In this document: positions 8,300 through 13,570 of the stretch, in pieces
Layout: every line of letters begins with the position of its first letter
How positions within the stretch are numbered: position 1 is the stretch's first letter
Assembly: GCA_050946775.1 (NCBI GenBank)
Contig: JBMNVL010000048.1
Location: 1-14,058, forward strand
Reading direction: 5' to 3'
Source of the DNA: UMGS1474 sp050946775
Lineage (GTDB): Bacteria; Bacillota; Clostridia; Oscillospirales; Acutalibacteraceae
Length of the DNA stretch: 14,058 nucleotides
Made by a program: the position numbers and the translations under genes
The notes under the pieces: model-generated
Database searches by the model: none
What the model was told of the DNA's origin: nothing
What the model saw: only the letters and a program-made list of their open reading frames with translations

Positions 8300-9718
8300 T
8301 TATTCCTTTCCGTTCCAGCAGTAGGTGCACAGCTCACACGCCGGCAGGCCGATCGCCTCGATCACGCCCTCCAGCGACTGGAATTCCAGCGACGCGAAAT
8401 GGAATTTGTCCGCGATCTCGCGGCGCAGGTTTTTGCCCCGTTCGGTGGTGCCGTCGCTGTATTCCTCGATATGATCAAACCCCGCTTCCCCTTCCAGCTC
8501 CATGATCACCCGGCGGGCGATCAGCTCCATATCGCTGGTGGCGCGGGAAAAGTTGAGATATTTGCAGCCGTACATGATCGGCGGACAGGCCGAGCGCATA
8601 TGCACCGACTTGGCGCCGTTCTCATAAAGGAAATCCACCGTTTCCTTGAGCTGGGTACCCCGCACGATGGAATCGTCGACAAACAGCAGATCCTTGTCCT
8701 TGATCAGGTCGATAACCGGGATCTGTTTCATCTTGGCGATCTTGTTGCGGTCGGTTTGGTTGACCGGCATAAAGCTGCGCGACCAGGTGGGGGTATACTT
8801 GATGAACGCCCGGGCGAAGGGCACGCCGCTTTCGTTGGCGTAGCCGATGGCGTGGGGCGTACCCGAATCCGGCACACCGCCGACGTAGTCGATGTGGGTG
8901 CCGTTCGCGGCGTCGTCGTTGGCCGCCATGATCTGGCCGTTGCGGTACCGCATCATCTCCACGCTGATCCCCTCGTAGGAGGAGGTGGGATAGCCGTAAT
9001 AGCTCCACAAAAAGGAGCAGATCCGCTTTTTCTCACCGGCAGGCGCCAGTTGGGTGATCCCGGTCGGCGTGATCTCCACGATCTCGCCCGGGCCGAGCTG
9101 CCGCTCGTCCTCGTAGCCGAGTTTTTGATAGGCGTAGGATTCAAACGACACCGCGTAGCCGTTTTCGTTTTTGCCGATCTGCACCGGCAGGCGACCAAAC
9201 CGGTCGCGGGCGGCGATCAGCGCACCGTCCTGCTTGAGGATCAAAATGGACGCCGTCCCCTCGATCACGCTGTGGGCAAACCGGATGCCGGCGGCAAAAT
9301 CGCCCCGCTTGGCGATCAGCGCCGCCACCAGCTCGGTGCCGTTGACCCGCCCGGCGGTCATGGCGTCAAAATGGCCGCCGTCGGACAGATACCGGTCGAT
9401 CAGCTCGTCGGCGTTTTGGATCACCCCGGTGGTGCAGATGGCGAAGGTGCCCATCCCGGCGCGGATCAGCATCGGCTGGGGATCGGTATCGCTGATACAG
9501 CCGATGGCGGACGTGCCGCTCATCTCCTCGAAAATATGCTCGAACTTGGTGCGAAAGGGCGCGTTCTCGATGTTGTGGATCACCCGCTGCAGACCGATCT
9601 GCGGATCATACGCCGCCATGCCGCCCAGCCGGGTACCCAGATGGGAATGATAATCCACCCCGAAAAAGACGTCCACCATACAGTCCGCGGTCGACGCGAT
9701 GCCGAAAAAACCTCCCAT
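8300..9718 (-). CDS. purF: Amidophosphoribosyltransferase-like protein with degenerate glutaminase site
   Basis: By homology and position this is PurF, which makes phosphoribosylamine from PRPP (step 1). The protein is 472 residues, with AGGAGG before the ATG at 9718. The C-terminal phosphoribosyltransferase half looks sound: the PRPP loop LLFVDDSIVRGT is at 344-355 and SVHMRSACPPIMYGC at 371-385. C234, C385, C461 and C464 resemble the iron-sulfur ligands of Bacillus PurF. The N-terminal half is odd. The nucleophilic Cys that follows Met or a propeptide in PurF is Gly2 here (MGGFFGIAST). The glutamine-binding HRGQ motif reads HLGT (26-29), and the AHNGN oxyanion motif reads ICTTG (94-98). C13 is not N-terminal in the product. 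A similar MGGFFG family is recalled from Bacteroidetes and Clostridia. It may use free ammonia, or a canonical PurF may exist elsewhere in the genome. Confidence 0.9.
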   Translation of the reverse strand: MGGFFGIASTADCMVDVFFGVDYHSHLGTRLGGMAAYDPQIGLQRVIHNIENAPFRTKFEHIFEEMSGTSAIGCISDTDPQPMLIRAGMGTFAICTTGVIQNADELIDRYLSDGGHFDAMTAGRVNGTELVAALIAKRGDFAAGIRFAHSVIEGTASILILKQDGALIAARDRFGRLPVQIGKNENGYAVSFESYAYQKLGYEDERQLGPGEIVEITPTGITQLAPAGEKKRICSFLWSYYGYPTSSYEGISVEMMRYRNGQIMAANDDAANGTHIDYVGGVPDSGTPHAIGYANESGVPFARAFIKYTPTWSRSFMPVNQTDRNKIAKMKQIPVIDLIKDKDLLFVDDSIVRGTQLKETVDFLYENGAKSVHMRSACPPIMYGCKYLNFSRATSDMELIARRVIMELEGEAGFDHIEEYSDGTTERGKNLRREIADKFHFASLEFQSLEGVIEAIGLPACELCTYCWNGKE

Positions 9719-9752
9719 GGTTGCCTCCTAACCGTTGAAAAGACCGAAGCCG

Positions 9753-10463
9753 TTATTCGCCGAACACCCGGCGCATCATTTCCTTGTAAGCGTCTTCCAC
9801 CCCGCCCATATCCCGGCGGAAGCGGTCCTTGTCCAGCTTTTCGTTGGTCTGCGCGTCCCAGAAGCGGCAGGTGTCGGGCGAGATCTCATCGGCCAGCACG
9901 ATGGTGCCGTCCGCCAGACGGCCGAACTCCAGCTTGAAATCGACCAGCTTGACGCCCAGTTTGAGGAAATACGCCTTGAGCACCTTGTTGATCTTGAAGG
10001 CCATCGTCTTGATGGTGACGATCTCCTGCTCGGTCGCCAGCTTCAGCGCCATGGCGTGGTAGGCGTTCATCAGCGGGTCGTGCAGATCGTCGTTTTTGTA
10101 GGAAAACTCGATGGTGGGCTGATCGAAGACGATTCCCTCTTCCACCCCGAAGCGTTTGGCGAACGAACCGGCGGAGATGTTGCGGATGATGACCTCCAGC
10201 GGGACGATGGACACCTTTTTGACCACCGTTTCCCGGTCGTTGAGCTCCTCGACGAAATGGGTGGGCACCCCTTCCTTCTCCAGCACCTGCATCAGGAAAT
10301 TGCTCATCCGGTTGTTGACCACGCCCTTGCCCACGATGGTACCCTTTTTGGTGCCGTCGAAAGCGGTAGCGTCGTCCTTATAGCTGACGATCACCAGATT
10401 CGGATCGTCGGTGGCGAATACCTTTTTGGCCTTGCCCTCGTAAAGCTGCGTCGTTTTTTCCAT
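9753..10463 (-). CDS. purC: SAICAR synthetase
   Basis: Joins aspartate to CAIR with ATP (step 7). The protein is 236 residues, typical of PurC. The start is the ATG at 10463 with AGGAGG upstream. A 52-codon in-frame extension overlaps purE in another frame and is not conserved, so it was dropped. Conserved parts are QLYEGKAKKVF (6-16), the signature around VPLEVIIRNISAGS (87-100), NDDLHDPLM (124-132), and the second signature LVDFKLEFG (173-181) followed by LADEISPDTCR (190-200). It starts 16 nt after purE and ends 34 nt before purF. Confidence 0.97.
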   Translation of the reverse strand: MEKTTQLYEGKAKKVFATDDPNLVIVSYKDDATAFDGTKKGTIVGKGVVNNRMSNFLMQVLEKEGVPTHFVEELNDRETVVKKVSIVPLEVIIRNISAGSFAKRFGVEEGIVFDQPTIEFSYKNDDLHDPLMNAYHAMALKLATEQEIVTIKTMAFKINKVLKAYFLKLGVKLVDFKLEFGRLADGTIVLADEISPDTCRFWDAQTNEKLDKDRFRRDMGGVEDAYKEMMRRVFGE

Positions 10464-10479
10464 GATGAACTCCTCCTGA

Positions 10480-10977
10480 TTATTGATTTTGAAATTCCGC
10501 GGAAATTTTTTGATCCTTCTCAAGCACCACGGCGGCGTCGGCCGCCCGTTTGGCTTTGAGCTTTTCAGCCAGCGCCGGCTCGTCCAGCGCCAGCATCTGC
10601 GCCGCAAGCAAAGCGGCATTGACGCCCCCGCCTATGGCCACCGTCGCCACCGGGATCCCGGAGGGCATTTGCACGGTGGACAGCAGCGCGTCAATGCCGT
10701 CCAGATTTTGTGATTTGCAGGGAATGCCGATCACCGGCAGGGTGGTCGCCGCCGCGATCGCGCCGGCCAGATGCGCCGCCATTCCGGCCGCGGCGATCAG
10801 CACGCCGAAGCCGTTTTCCTCGGCCGATCGGGCGAAGGCGTGCGCCTCGTTCGGGGTGCGGTGAGCCGAATAGACGTGCACCTCAAACGGCACGCCCAGC
10901 GCGGTAAGGGTATCGGCGGCTTTGCGGATGACCGGCAGATCGCTGTCGCTGCCCATGACGATCCCGACTTTTTTCAT
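10480..10977 (-). CDS. purE: 5-(carboxyamino)imidazole ribonucleotide mutase / AIR carboxylase
   Basis: First gene of the operon; makes CAIR. The protein is 165 residues from the ATG at 10977 (MKKVGIVMGSDSD), preceded by GGGAGG. A longer frame back to 11055 would run through the terminator and aptamer, so the short start is correct. Motifs: GSDSD (9-13), VYSAHRTP (35-42) with the catalytic His39, AAAGMAAHLAG (62-72), and DALLSTVQMPSGIPVATVAIG (96-116). The overall pattern is closer to class I PurE, which normally works with PurK, but no purK is in the window. Whether this enzyme uses N5-CAIR or AIR plus CO2 cannot be settled from sequence alone. purK may lie elsewhere or be absent, as in some Clostridia. 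Confidence 0.96.
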   Translation of the reverse strand: MKKVGIVMGSDSDLPVIRKAADTLTALGVPFEVHVYSAHRTPNEAHAFARSAEENGFGVLIAAAGMAAHLAGAIAAATTLPVIGIPCKSQNLDGIDALLSTVQMPSGIPVATVAIGGGVNAALLAAQMLALDEPALAEKLKAKRAADAAVVLEKDQKISAEFQNQ

Positions 10978-10990
10978 GCGAGTACCTCCC

Positions 10991-11040
10991 AAAAAAGAAA
11001 TAAGAGCGCACGGATCCCTTTTAACGGAGTGATCGTGCGC
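10991..11040 (-). terminator. Intrinsic terminator of the purE leader (riboswitch expression platform)
   Basis: On the minus strand, GCGCAC (11040-11035) pairs with GTGCGC (11011-11006), with further GATC/GATC pairing inside. The T-rich run TCTTATTTCTTTTTT follows at 11005-10991. The stem can extend to G11041 and G11042, bases that also belong to the conserved 3' strand of the aptamer (CTGGGC), so terminator and aptamer should exclude each other. The T-run ends directly against the purE GGGAGG ribosome binding site. Confidence 0.88.
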
Positions 11041-11125
11041 CCAGACGGTCGGCAAAACGGGGCCAAGCCCCCGCCATTCTTTGTTCCTCTGTGGTGCTCC
11101 ACATCATCCCGTCAGTCGCAAAGAA
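11039..11125 (-). ncRNA. ZTP/ZMP riboswitch (pfl motif) aptamer
   Basis: Senses ZMP/ZTP, made when 10-formyl-THF runs short. Read on the minus strand: P1 is TTCTTTG (11125-11119) pairing perfectly with CAAAGAA (11083-11077). Inside it lie the conserved GCGACTGACGG (11119-11109), a P2 hairpin TGTGG-AGCA-CCACA (11103-11090) and GAGGAAC (11089-11083; family usually GGGGAAC or similar). A linker hairpin CGGGG/CCCCG follows, then GCC and the conserved CCGTCTGGGC (11048-11039; family CCGCCTGGGC). The pseudoknot GACGG (11113-11109) with CCGTC (11048-11044) is complementary even though both sides differ from the usual GGCG/CGCC, a compensatory change. Position before a pur operon fits the class. It is presumably an ON switch acting through the terminator that follows. 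Confidence 0.92.
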
Positions 11126-11149
11126 CGGTTTGGTTTTCAATACAGATTT

Positions 11150-11178
11150 ATTATAACAAGCGCCCGGAAGGGTGTCAA
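11150..11178 (-). promoter_or_regulatory. Promoter of the pur operon
   Basis: Minus strand: TTGACA at 11178-11173, a 17-bp spacer, and TATAAT at 11155-11150, a perfect sigma-70/SigA consensus. Transcription should start near 11143, giving a leader of about 165 nt that contains the whole riboswitch and terminator. No recognisable PurR operator was seen nearby, so control is probably mainly at the RNA level. Confidence 0.9.
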
Positions 11179-11284
11179 GGAAAAGGGGACAAGTTTTTGG
11201 AGAGCGCCGACGAGAAAAGCCGACCCCCTTCGACGCTTTTTTTGTGCGTTTTGCAAAGGAAGCCCGGCGGATGCTGTTCTCCGT

Positions 11285-11341
11285 TTGCGGTGCCCGGCTC
11301 CGGTGTGGCGCCGTCGCGCTCACCGGAGCCGGGCACCGCAA
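11285..11341. repeat. Perfect 21-bp inverted repeat (long GC-rich hairpin)
   Basis: The left arm at 11285-11305 (begins TTGCGGTGCCCGG) is the exact reverse complement of the right arm at 11321-11341, separated by a 15-nt loop. No T-run follows on either strand, so it is not a standard intrinsic terminator. It lies about 100 bp upstream of the pur promoter in non-coding DNA. It could be a mobile palindromic element or a structured RNA if transcribed. Confidence 0.85.
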
Positions 11342-11515
11342 GAGGGTCTGAGGTGGATTTCGCCATCAGGCGAAAGACGGAGGGAGAGAAGGAATCCCTC
11401 CGGTCGCGTTATCTCTCCCCCAGTCTCGGCCGTCGCTGTCGCACCTGCCGATCCAGCCCCCTCGTCAGAGGGGGCCAAGTTTTGCCCGCCACAAGTTTGC
11501 ACAATTTGGCGGGGT
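11342..11515. repeat. Hairpin mosaic in intergenic DNA
   Basis: Three further short hairpins follow one another: TTTCGCC-atca-GGCGAAA (11358-11375), CGGAGGGA/TCCCTCCG (11378-11402) and GCCCCCTC-gtca-GAGGGGGC (11456-11475). The last follows a CAGTCTCG block (11421-11428) and is followed by CAAG, the same order as the block at 4481-4527 in the operon gap. No credible coding frame or RNA gene was found. Together with neighbouring repeats this accounts for most of the gene-free stretch 11180-11740. Confidence 0.7.
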
Positions 11516-11600
11516 AAAGATCCTTCGTCGCTATGTTCCTCAGGATGACAACGCAACAAAAAGGAGAGTCATTCTGAGGGCGGTAGCCCGAAGAATCTTT
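11516..11600 (-). repeat. Paired inverted copies of the 33-bp dispersed repeat (copy B)
   Basis: Unit 1 at 11516-11549 reads AAAGATCCTTCG ... CTCAGGATGAC. Unit 2 at 11568-11600 is reversed, GTCATTCTGAG ... AAGAATCTTT. The block is the reverse complement of the one at 4551-4634. Unit 2 reversed differs from the 4551-4583 unit at only two positions by eye, and GTTGCGTTG is also shared between the units. The two blocks therefore form a long inverted repeat around the purH-to-purE part of the operon. Confidence 0.8.
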
Positions 11601-11618
11601 TGTCGTCATCCCGCGGGA

Positions 11619-11637
11619 GGATGGTATCCGCCCCTAC
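11619..11637 (+). repeat. Short dispersed motif, second copy
   Basis: GGATGGTATCCGCCCCTAC matches the motif at 4396-4414 (GGATGTCGTCCGCCCCTAC) at 16 of 19 positions, in the same orientation. It lies in non-coding DNA next to the 33-bp repeat pair in both places. Confidence 0.6.
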
Positions 11638-11676
11638 GGACAACCCTCGGTTAGCATAATTTGGCGGCGTTGCCGC

Positions 11677-11724
11677 ACAAAACCCCGCCCGGACGAGTTG
11701 TCCGGGCGGGGTCGTTCGTTTGGG
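11677..11724 (-). terminator. Intrinsic terminator, copy 1 of a duplicated 48-bp hairpin
   Basis: A 12-bp GC-rich stem CCCCGCCCGGAC/GTCCGGGCGGGG with loop GAGTT, followed on the minus strand by TTTTGTG. It lies 18 bp beyond the stop of the 81-residue ORF and should end the zinc-ribbon unit. The 48-bp block is identical except for one base to 13520-13567. Confidence 0.82.
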
Positions 11725-11742
11725 GTCAAGGAGTCTTTCTAT

Positions 11743-11988
11743 TTACAGCCTTACGACCTGGTAAATTGTAAAGCCGGCCGCTTTCGCAATTGCTAAGAAC
11801 CTTTTAAATCTTTCCGAAGTTACACTTTGAGTCGAAAACGATTGTATTTCCAAATTGTTCGTCACCTTTGGATGACGTTTGACAGCATCAATCAAATTCT
11901 TTCTATAGGTGATTACGTCGCTGAGTTTTTCGTCGGCGTATTGGAAAAAATATTTCTCATTTTTTGCATTTTCTCTTGCAGTCCCCAT
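11743..11988 (-). CDS. Hypothetical 81-residue protein
   Basis: I do not recognise this protein. It begins at the ATG at 11988 with a good AAGGAG, 35 nt after the stop of the zinc-ribbon gene, and ends just before a strong terminator, so it is probably the second gene of that unit. It is charged, has no Cys, signal peptide or membrane segment, and looks mixed helix and strand. The second half (ERFKRFLAIAKAAGFTIYQVVRL) suggests an amphipathic helix ending in a short strand. Base composition is AT-rich like the zinc-ribbon gene and unlike the pur genes. The ribosome binding site and operon position support a real gene. Confidence 0.7.
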   Translation of the reverse strand: MGTARENAKNEKYFFQYADEKLSDVITYRKNLIDAVKRHPKVTNNLEIQSFSTQSVTSERFKRFLAIAKAAGFTIYQVVRL

Positions 11989-12023
11989 ATTATTTTCTCC
12001 TTCTTTTGATTAGTTTGCAATTA

Positions 12024-13085
12024 TCACTCTGTCTTATCGCCATCACTTGGCGGATTATTGCTTCGATCCTTTTTATCTCTAAAACCACTTCCAATACCCA
12101 CTCCAAGAAAGGTGGGCCCTCCAAGCCCAACCACAATTATTGCGACAACATCTCCTCCTGACAGATGGACTGCCGTTGAAAACGCCCACACCAAGAAGAT
12201 TATACCAATTATGAATCCAATAAAGCCACCAACCTTTACGCCTTTTGACTGCCACCAGGGCATAGGAGCCGCATTCCCGCCCGTTTGTTTTTCATCTGTT
12301 TGTTTTTCATCTATTACAACAAGTCGCGTATAATTAGGCTCTATCCTTTCAATACGATCTTCCGCTTCTGTTAGTTCCTTTATATCCTTTTCGTAATGCT
12401 TTCGAGTTATACTGTCAAAGATTTTATTTTGAGTGTAATTTTGAACATATGATTTCAAATAAGCAACTACATTTTGCGTGGCGTAATTTTCAAAATACTT
12501 TTCCAGAAGATCTGCCATCCTTTTTTGAAGGTTCGCAACAGCACTTACACGTTCATCATATGCCCCATTATCTGTAGTACGGAAATTTATGTAGTGTGCC
12601 TTTGCCAAATAAAGAGCATCTGCGCAGATAGAATCGATTTCTCTTATGATTTCTTCTGCTATATTCCACTTTTCGTCGGCAGACTTTTCGCTTCTATCAA
12701 TCACGTCAAATACACTTTTCAAAGAGTTAGAAAGGCGAACAATTAATAATTTCATGTCAAGCAAATTGCCCTGCCTGACTTTGAGTAAATTATAGTAAAA
12801 AACTGCTTCCCAGTCATCCGGGTTTTCGAAAGTAATCATCTCATAATATTTTGATGCTAACTCAGGATTGTTGTCATCCTTTGCGCGCCTAGCCATAACA
12901 TACAGGTTTTTTAGCTTTTCCGAAACGTCAACTTTAACTGTTCCGGCAACCTCGACTGTTCCGTCGATCATCATTTTTTTGGCGTCCTCGACAGAGTATT
13001 TTGCACCACAAAATTGGCATACAAATACCCCATCCTGTTTCATAAGATCCGATGCGCCGCACATTTCACATACCAGATGTTTCAT
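12024..13085 (-). CDS. Zinc-ribbon protein with two C-terminal membrane segments, function unknown
   Basis: 353 residues from the ATG at 13085, with AAGGAGAGAAGG upstream. The N-terminus is a TFIIB-like zinc ribbon with C6-x2-C9 and C23-x2-C26, then the AKKMMIDGTVEVAGTVKVD linker typical of a family seen often in gut Firmicutes (recalled). Residues about 55-250 look helical and TPR-like (ASKYYEMITFENPDDWEAVFYYNLL), followed by a charged linker with a tandem DEKQT duplication. Two hydrophobic segments lie at about 285-307 and 313-334, with a polar tail. The ribbon and helical part probably lie in the cytoplasm, anchored by a hairpin of two membrane helices. The molecular function is not known to me. 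Base use is clearly AT-richer than the flanking genes, which suggests transfer. It has its own consensus promoter and a divergent HTH regulator. Confidence 0.88.
   Translation of the reverse strand: MKHLVCEMCGASDLMKQDGVFVCQFCGAKYSVEDAKKMMIDGTVEVAGTVKVDVSEKLKNLYVMARRAKDDNNPELASKYYEMITFENPDDWEAVFYYNLLKVRQGNLLDMKLLIVRLSNSLKSVFDVIDRSEKSADEKWNIAEEIIREIDSICADALYLAKAHYINFRTTDNGAYDERVSAVANLQKRMADLLEKYFENYATQNVVAYLKSYVQNYTQNKIFDSITRKHYEKDIKELTEAEDRIERIEPNYTRLVVIDEKQTDEKQTGGNAAPMPWWQSKGVKVGGFIGFIIGIIFLVWAFSTAVHLSGGDVVAIIVVGLGGPTFLGVGIGSGFRDKKDRSNNPPSDGDKTE
12283..12312 (-). repeat. Exact 15-bp tandem duplication within the zinc-ribbon gene
   Basis: GTTTGTTTTTCATCT (plus strand) occurs twice back to back at 12283-12297 and 12298-12312. 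It keeps the frame and encodes DEKQT twice in the linker before the first membrane segment. Such a repeat could expand or contract by slippage without breaking the protein. Confidence 0.85.
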
Positions 13086-13137
13086 TTTCCTTCTCTCCTT
13101 TATTATCGTTCAATATATCTTTCCGTCATCATGACCG

Positions 13138-13157
13138 CATAAACCACTGGGTTTATG
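13138..13157 (-). other. Inverted repeat in the leader of the zinc-ribbon gene
   Basis: Perfect 8-bp arms CATAAACC/GGTTTATG around a 4-nt loop. It lies in the roughly 125-nt untranslated leader between the promoter and the ATG at 13085. It may be an operator or an RNA hairpin. No T-run follows, so it is not a terminator, and the leader matches no riboswitch class I recognise. Confidence 0.5.
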
Positions 13158-13218
13158 ATTATCATTAACACAAGAATTCTTTTGTGGAGGTTATGCGTTA
13201 TTTCCTCTTTTTAAAATG

Positions 13219-13247
13219 ATTATAGCCCGTATATGGGCAATTGTCAA
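13219..13247 (-). promoter_or_regulatory. Promoter of the zinc-ribbon unit
   Basis: Minus strand: TTGACA at 13247-13242, a 17-bp spacer, and TATAAT at 13224-13219, a perfect consensus. The spacer contains a GCCC...GGGC near-palindrome (13225-13238) that could be an operator. The -35 box overlaps that of the divergent promoter. Confidence 0.82.
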
Positions 13248-13269
13248 TATTTGGGCTTTATTTTATGCT
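13241..13269 (+). promoter_or_regulatory. Divergent promoter of the HTH gene
   Basis: Plus strand: TTGTCA at 13241-13246, a 17-bp spacer, and TATGCT at 13264-13269. The start point would be near 13276, just before AAAGGA, leaving a very short leader. It is weaker than the opposing promoter and shares its -35 bases, so the two polymerases probably compete. Confidence 0.55.
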
Positions 13270-13292
13270 GGTATAGAAAGGACGGTGGCGTT

Positions 13293-13508
13293 GTGATCGT
13301 ATACGACGGGTTGTGGGAAACGCTGCGACGCCGGGGTATTTCCCAATACGCACTTATCAAGCAGTACGGCGTCAGCACCGGACAACTGGATCGTCTGCGC
13401 AAAAACGGGAACGTCAGCACCTACACGCTGGATCAGCTTTGCGAAATCCTCGATTGCCGTTTGGAAGACATCGCGCAATACCGTCCGTCGCCCCTTCCCA
13501 AATTCTAA
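13293..13508 (+). CDS. Small Cro/C1-type HTH transcriptional regulator (YozG-like)
   Basis: 71 residues from a GTG start at 13293, with AAAGGA about 10 nt upstream. An in-frame ATG at 13233 lies upstream of the predicted promoter and adds residues unlike the family, so I reject it. The protein is almost entirely one helix-turn-helix domain: LWETLRRRGISQYALIKQYG, then VSTGQLDRLRKNGNVSTYTLDQLCEILDC in continuation, with the recognition helix around residues 29-37. This small family is widespread in Firmicutes, often beside unrelated genes. It is divergent from the zinc-ribbon unit, with overlapping promoters, so it is a candidate repressor of both. Unlike its AT-rich neighbours its base use is similar to the pur genes. 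It ends 11 nt before a bidirectional terminator. Confidence 0.9.
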   Translation: MIVYDGLWETLRRRGISQYALIKQYGVSTGQLDRLRKNGNVSTYTLDQLCEILDCRLEDIAQYRPSPLPKF

Positions 13509-13519
13509 AGCCAGATACG

Positions 13520-13567
13520 ACAAAACCCCGCCCGGACGAGTTGTCCGGGCGGGGTTGTTCGTTTGGG
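13520..13567 (-). terminator. Bidirectional intrinsic terminator, copy 2 of the duplicated hairpin
   Basis: A 14-bp stem (AACCCCGCCCGGAC/GTCCGGGCGGGGTT) with loop GAGTT. On the minus strand TTTTGTC follows, 3 nt past the kinase stop. On the plus strand TTGTTCG follows, weakly T-rich, so it may also end the HTH transcript. It differs from 11677-11724 at a single base. Confidence 0.88.
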
Positions 13568-13570
13568 TAT

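Noticed and set aside
8399..9937. A 512-codon plus-strand open frame
   Set aside because: Antisense to purF and the end of purC; no ribosome binding site or domain supports it.
10978..11055. An upstream in-frame start for purE
   Set aside because: It would translate through the terminator and part of the riboswitch. The ATG at 10977 has GGGAGG and begins the conserved MKKVGIVMGSDSD.
11000..11143. Guanine/adenine (xpt-pbuX type) or PRPP riboswitch in the purE leader
   Set aside because: None of the conserved purine-aptamer loops is present, while the ZTP elements and pseudoknot all match.
11285..11600. CRISPR array
   Set aside because: The repeats are inverted pairs of differing sequence without regular spacing or unique spacers, and no cas gene is present.
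13233..13292. ATG at 13233 as the start of the HTH protein
   Set aside because: It lies before the predicted promoter, has no ribosome binding site, and the extra residues are not part of the compact HTH family. GTG at 13293 has AAAGGA.
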